NCBI GenBank assembly: GCA_037176845.1
Contig: JAYKXP010000027.1
Coordinates: 62,001-126,000, forward strand
Reading direction: 5' to 3'
Source of the DNA: Paramarasmius palmivorus
Taxonomy: Eukaryota > Basidiomycota > Agaricomycetes > Agaricales > Marasmiaceae
Length of the DNA: 64,000 nt
A program made the position numbers and the translations under genes. This document shows positions 59,044-64,000 of the stretch, in pieces. The first letter of the stretch is position 1; the number at the start of each line of letters is the position of its first letter. The notes beneath the pieces were generated by a model. That model worked only from the letters and a program-made list of their open reading frames with translations. It did no database searches and had not been told where the DNA came from.

Positions 59044-61154
59044 CTACCCGAACACCATTCCCCAAACCAACAAGTCTACCTCCCTCATCCTGAGAATACC
59101 TTCCAACCGTTCGCGCATTTCTTCCTTCGTAAGCATTTCGTTGACTTCCGCCGTTTGCTTGGGTTGCTTCGCTTGATCAAGACTATAAGGAGCGAGGGCT
59201 TGAGTCTGCTGAGTGGCCACACTGAAATGTGCCTCCAAGTTCCTCTTTAGAGCCCCAATTGACAGTCTTGCACACAGAAGGGGCGAGGTGATAAGTGGGG
59301 GTTGAGGATACAAGAGGTACCTGGCGTTATTCTCGAGGTCTATCTATCAGTGAGCAAAAGGAACCAAAAACGCGTCAGAAAGGAACGCACCGCCGACATA
59401 GGCTTCACAGCTCCCTGGAATCTCAACATCGACGACCCTTCCTTCTTTATCAATCGCAGTCGCTAGCTTCCTCAGCCCAGGCATACCAATACCTGTACCA
59501 ACCAAGGAAAGGAGCTGCAACTTGGCGAGAAGGATGAGCGCTGGCATAGATTCATCCGAGATACGCGGGTTGTGAGCAAGCGAAAGATGAGTAAGCAGGG
59601 ATGAAAGAGCCGTTAGATGATATATCCTAAATGTGGCCTCAGTAAAGCAATCAGACGAAGGGAAGTGAAAGAACTCACGCTTCATCTCCGACACCTGTCT
59701 CGTCCAGGCACAGCTTCTTCAACTTCGGTAGCATGACAATGTGCATCAAGTCTCGGTCTCTAATACGTGCGCCTGCAAACGAGAGCTCTGAGACGAAGAG
59801 AAAGCTATTTGGTTTGCCTAGCACTGTCAAACCAAGGGTCCATCAGTCTGTCCTTGCAAAAATCAGGAAAAGAATGCAGGAAACACCTCTGAACACCCCA
59901 TCGGCACCTAAATTGAGCCCCCCTTCATCCTTCAGCGAACATCCAAGGATCAACCTTTTGACTTCAGAGGTACGAAACATCTCCATAACACGCTCGTTCA
60001 ACAACCCTATCATGAAACGTCAGCCAGCACGCCCAAGAACCAGGACAAATAAAAAAACCTTGTACACCTAGAAAGTCAACCACGCCTTGATGCCCCTTTG
60101 CTTCGTCCAATCTTTCACGCAAACGGATACCAGGTAACATCTCATTCAGCCTATCGAGAAGAACGCAACATCCTTTGGGTGTGTCAGTCCCGATTGGCGG
60201 TCCGTACAATACATCTACTCGATGTTCATCTTCAGATCTCTTATCAGAGTTTATCAGTGTGAATGCGCACCTTCAAGCATCTTGATACGATCTTCCTTGA
60301 CATCAACGGGTACCGAAGGTACAGGCGTCCGGTGTGTGTTCAAATCGAGGCTTCGAATCCATCCAGTGGTAGAGAGTGAATCTTCATCGATGGGCGGTTC
60401 GGAAGGAGTGAGCTTGAGCTTTTTCGGGTCGGAAGAGTTACGGAAGAGATCAGGAAACATGGATTCCAGTTTTCGTTTTCGGGATTTGAGGCCAGCTGGA
60501 GAGTGCTTGCTATCTTGCTATTGGGTTGCTCAGTCGCATACAGGTGGTGTAATAGAGTATTGAGCTCACCTTAGTCTTATCCTGAGCAGGCGTAACCATT
60601 CTTGTTTCTCGAACGATACCCAGCCCAGGAGGCAGAATGGAAACAGGTGAGGTGTCCGAGTCCGATTCGAATGAATCCGGAGAACCAGAGAGGTCCCAGA
60701 GAGATATGGTGTGGGTCTTGAGAGGAATCGCAGGTGTAGATACTTTGAGTACGTTTGTTTGCATGTGAAGAGGGTTAGGATTGTCTGCTGGGAAAAGTGA
60801 CGGAAAGATTTTCTTGGTGATTTTGGGAGACTTTTGAAGCTGAAGTTTAGTTTGCGCCCTCGTCCTTGGTCTCTTCGCTGGGGCTGTCTTCTTGGGGGTA
60901 CCGAAATCGACGCAGTAATTCTCTTCCTTCTCTTCTTTCTCTATCTCGTTTTCTTTTCCTAGCGTACTTAGCATACGAATGAATGTATTGCTGCTGCGAC
61001 TATGTCCTTGAACTCGAGAACGCTTGCGGGGAAAGTCTTGGGTTCGGGTATAGGATTTGGAGACACGAAGCTGACTGAGGTAGACAGTAGCAGGGATTGA
61101 TGGGCAGTAAAGGGGATTCTGGGGGTCGACAAGAGGTAGAGAGTTTGAACTCAT
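59044..61154 (-). CDS. Leucine-rich-repeat protein, unknown role
   Basis: Multi-exon, from ATG at 61152-61154 ([19 protein letters not shown]) to TAG at 59044-59046. The first half is disordered and basic ([33 protein letters not shown]) with an acidic, Ser-rich block ([17 protein letters not shown]). After several introns come RNI-type leucine-rich repeats: [41 protein letters not shown] and [20 protein letters not shown]. The C-terminus is helical ([20 protein letters not shown]) and ends LLVWGMVFG. No catalytic motif is seen. Basic stretches suggest a nuclear site, and the repeats suggest a binding partner. I know similar, unnamed proteins only as conserved hypotheticals of agarics. Confidence 0.7.
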
Positions 61155-64000
61155 GGCTGAGTAGGTGTTTACCTGAGAAACGATTGTAAGGTTGATGATG
61201 GTCGTAAAAGGATAAGTAAGAGGTGCTGGCATGGTGCAGGGCGCTTACTGCAGCTATCGCTCGGGTTCGCTCTCAGCCGACTTTCAATATCTTTCATTCA
61301 AGAATAAAGAAATGGCATGAGTGGTATTGATCTAGATCTATGTATCGAAGAATAGAAACCCTAAGAAAAGCAACATTCAAAGGGAATGAAGTTGAACACA
61401 CAGATACCGACGTCCAGGGCGCCGTTTCCGTGAATGTATACTAGGGTGTTCTTTGAGCCTACAGAGCCACGCGCGCGCGTGAGATCTTGAGAGGTGAAGA
61501 GAATGCTACGCTTATGCTAAAAACAACTCTTCGATTTGCAGATTGTAAGAGGTGCAGCGCAGCGGTTTGCACCGATACCGCCCAATACGCGATACGTACA
61601 CCTACGCGGGGATCAAGAAGGTCCCGTGGCATGGACCGTGTCGTGAGCGCTGCATCGGGTCGGACAGGAAGGAGATTAATCGTTTGCGATTGAGAGACCA
61701 TGGTCCAAGCGCTCAGTCTCGCTTTCCTTCCGAAGTGGTTATATGCTATCACGAAGATATTGTGTCGAAAATAGAAGGAGACAACACATCAATGCCCCAG
61801 AGAGCGCATTCCATGTTGAAGCAAGACGTGTTCCGATTGGCAAGCTCTACGAACATAAGCTGCGAACGTGGTGGATCATATACAGAAGCAGTAATGATGA
61901 GGGAGATGCAATGGAGATGGAGTCTCAGTTCGCGTCCGAGTGATCCCAGGCTGAGCATCAAGGGTATCGAGCTAAGCTCATTTTCGAACCATCCAAACGT
62001 CTCCACTAGCGGCGTTCCCAATCCCAGAGTCAAATCAGTATCGGAGCCTGCCATCCAAGTATGCACATGATATCGTTCCGCTCTGATTCGGGGATATCAG
62101 GGTTGTCCTTCCTCGACTCGGTGAGGGCAAACCATCGCCATTGGCAACCGTATAACAGTAAGTCGAGAAACAGTCCAAACTGATACGTATCGTCCTCGGT
62201 ACTGGTCACGATAGCTCGCTGCCCGCTCGGACACCGACGTAAGCGTGAGTTAGGTTGTTGATTCAGACTGGTTGTTGCCTAAGAACCACCGGACATGATG
62301 TCCAGCTTCCGACAACTAACGGCTATACCGCCCGGACGATTACCCATGAACGATAATGGTATCGTAAGCGCCTAGAGCCTTTGACAGCGTCAATGGAGAG
62401 TACCGAATACCAGAAGGGTAAGCCGGTATGTGCGGAAAGTGATCAGGAGGCTAGTTCCCGACTTTTCGCTTTGGGGATTGTTCGAAACCAATGGAACCAT
62501 TCCAGAAGGACAATCGCTTCCAGTCGCAGGCCAATAACAATGGAACCCGTGTGTACGACGTGATCTTCTCGCGCGGTTGAATCTTGATAAGCTGACAACG
62601 ACTCGGCCACGGTAATGGGGATAGTGCAACAACGGCGGTGGTTTGCTATGCCAATTCCTGAGAGTATCACCAAAATACGCGAGATAGATAAAACCAAATA
62701 AAACTCTGCTATCCATAAGGCGTTGTATATGTGGCTTCCAGAAAATTGACCGAGCAGCGAACAATGCGCCTCCGGCTGAGAAGACTTGATTGGTTTTTCC
62801 TCACAACTCGTGATGAGGGAGCGGTGCTGAATGTGGTCTTGAGCTGAGAGTGACAGAAAATATGGTGAGATTCGCAGCCTCAGCGGAGAGTAGTCATAGG
62901 ACATATTTCTGTACATGCAAAGCCATTCCTTGCGCAGTAAAACAACGTATTGAGGGTGAAAGGTTGTACGTCGGACTGAGACCAAGCGCTGGTAAAAACG
63001 GGGTTGAAGTAATCTAGTTGGTATGGCGTTTGTATGGCTGATCATCGTCTAGTCTGAGGAACATAATTTGAATAATATCGTCCCCAGATGGAAGCAAGAC
63101 GTACTATGAAATAGATTTCTCTCCGCTTCCAATCCATACTCCCTCGTCGATCCTGCCATGATCTTTTCCTAAGTTCAATTCGCAACTGCTCTTGCCTCAA
63201 TCCAGTCGATTTCTACGCCTGTTCTACGACGAATCTCGACGTCTGAATCCGCTACTACCGCTAGGTGCCTGCATCTCCTGACTACTCAGGCAAAGGCGGT
63301 CTAGAATGACAATATAGTCAGCAAATGCCTTTACATTGAATTTATGCAAATTGACGCACTCATAGCCACCCAGCATCATTATGGGGCTCGAAGTGTGGTT
63401 GTGGGAGCTGCTTAGACTGCAATGAGAAGTTCTTGAAGTTGGTTGGATCAATAGCACTGAATTCGAATATGTCCTTCAGAATGGACGCCGTGAATACGTG
63501 ATATACTCTTGAGTCTTTGGCACAGTGTTGCTACTAGCTTGAGGGTGACGGAAGACGACTGGACATAAGTTACGAAGTATCATGAAGGAGTCAAGCTTGT
63601 CAAGGACGAAAAATGACGGTAAGTCCGAGTGGGACAATCGGCTCGAACGGCGCCTAGACCGTTGCGGGCGTCTCACGGGGTGCCACAACACCACTAACCT
63701 AACTCATCCGTCATTGCAGTTCATGCACATTGTACTGTCAAGAAAATCTACGAAAGAACAGCATGTGAGCCAGGTTTAGACAAATTATTGATTATTAAGT
63801 CCAGTATGTATATGTGACTTAGCCTAGCATAATTAGATGTAGTCGACTCGGAAGTCGCTAGGATTTGACGTCTTGACTCTAGGGATTAAATAGACATGGT
63901 ACCCACTGGCAGCTATCATATATAAATAGAATTCTTGAATATCAGAACTAGATTTGAGGTCGGTCTATGTGAGTCTTGCACTGCGCTTTCGACTAAGGAT
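61155..64000. other. 2.8 kb without a supported gene
   Basis: Upstream of the leucine-rich-repeat gene. Frames of 100-200 codons (for example 62443-63045 minus, 61552-62070 plus) exist but overlap each other, lack splice-consistent neighbours and match no family I know. A short minus-strand piece at about 63370-63500 reads protein-like (ILKDIFEFSAIDPTNFKN) and may be a relic exon. No RNA gene or obvious transposon ends were seen. Confidence 0.4.

Noticed and set aside
61465..61481. Alternating GC run as a CpG or Z-DNA element
   Set aside because: Only about ten bases long (GCGCGCGCG), which is expected by chance in a window this size.
62443..63045. 200-codon minus-strand frame as a gene
   Set aside because: It overlaps another open frame of similar length, lacks recognisable motifs and has no splice-consistent partner exon.

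Overview
This window is nuclear DNA from a filamentous basidiomycete, most likely an agaricomycete. The evidence is protein genes cut by many 45-65 base introns, a chitin deacetylase with a GPI-type tail, a class 3 lipase, a sugar porter with the fungal PESPRWL signature, an intron-containing tRNA-Val, and above all many copies of DUF6535 membrane proteins, a family of unknown function that is expanded in mushroom-forming fungi.

Region 1 (1-14 kb) is a DUF6535 cluster. On the minus strand lie three full-length genes (4672-7156, 8341-10435, 11160-13775). Between them are a decayed copy (629-2586), partial copies (1-270, about 7740-8215, about 10765-11160) and a plus-strand gene truncated after its fourth hydrophobic segment (3381-4331). 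The layout points to repeated unequal recombination.

Region 2 (14.4-23.5 kb) holds a dispersed repeat, an MFS sugar porter (minus), a basic/serine-rich hypothetical protein (plus), an MFS drug/metal-type transporter (minus), a small beta-trefoil-like protein (minus) and a long stretch without a recognisable gene.

Region 3 (23.7-31.6 kb) has a fourth full-length DUF6535 gene, unusual in ending with two WW domains, then a retinol-dehydrogenase-like SDR (minus) and a SAMHD1-type HD phosphohydrolase (plus).

Region 4 (31.9-47.5 kb) is mostly ordinary metabolism: a site-2 protease (minus) divergent from a cystathionine gamma-synthase (plus), a secreted chitin deacetylase (plus), tRNA-Val(AAC) (minus), a second MFS transporter related to the one at 19-21 kb (plus), and two old-yellow-enzyme paralogs (minus). 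The second OYE has lost the Asn of the substrate-binding His/Asn pair.

Region 5 (47.5-64 kb) has a 1.4 kb segment bounded by 45-base inverted repeats, a basic-region protein (plus), a convergent pair of DUF6535 genes (about 52.0-54.5 plus, 54.7-56.9 minus), a class 3 lipase (minus), a leucine-rich-repeat protein (minus) and about 2.8 kb with no supported gene.

The most unusual material is the DUF6535 family itself. Four paralogs appear to have a coding first exon consisting of the ATG alone. Two carry a 57-base, stop-free, in-frame intron at the same site. One is fused to WW domains, one has an exchanged 3' end and one has a tandemly duplicated exon. What these proteins do cannot be told from the sequence. 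Exon borders were read by eye from GT/AG sites and paralog comparison, without transcript evidence.
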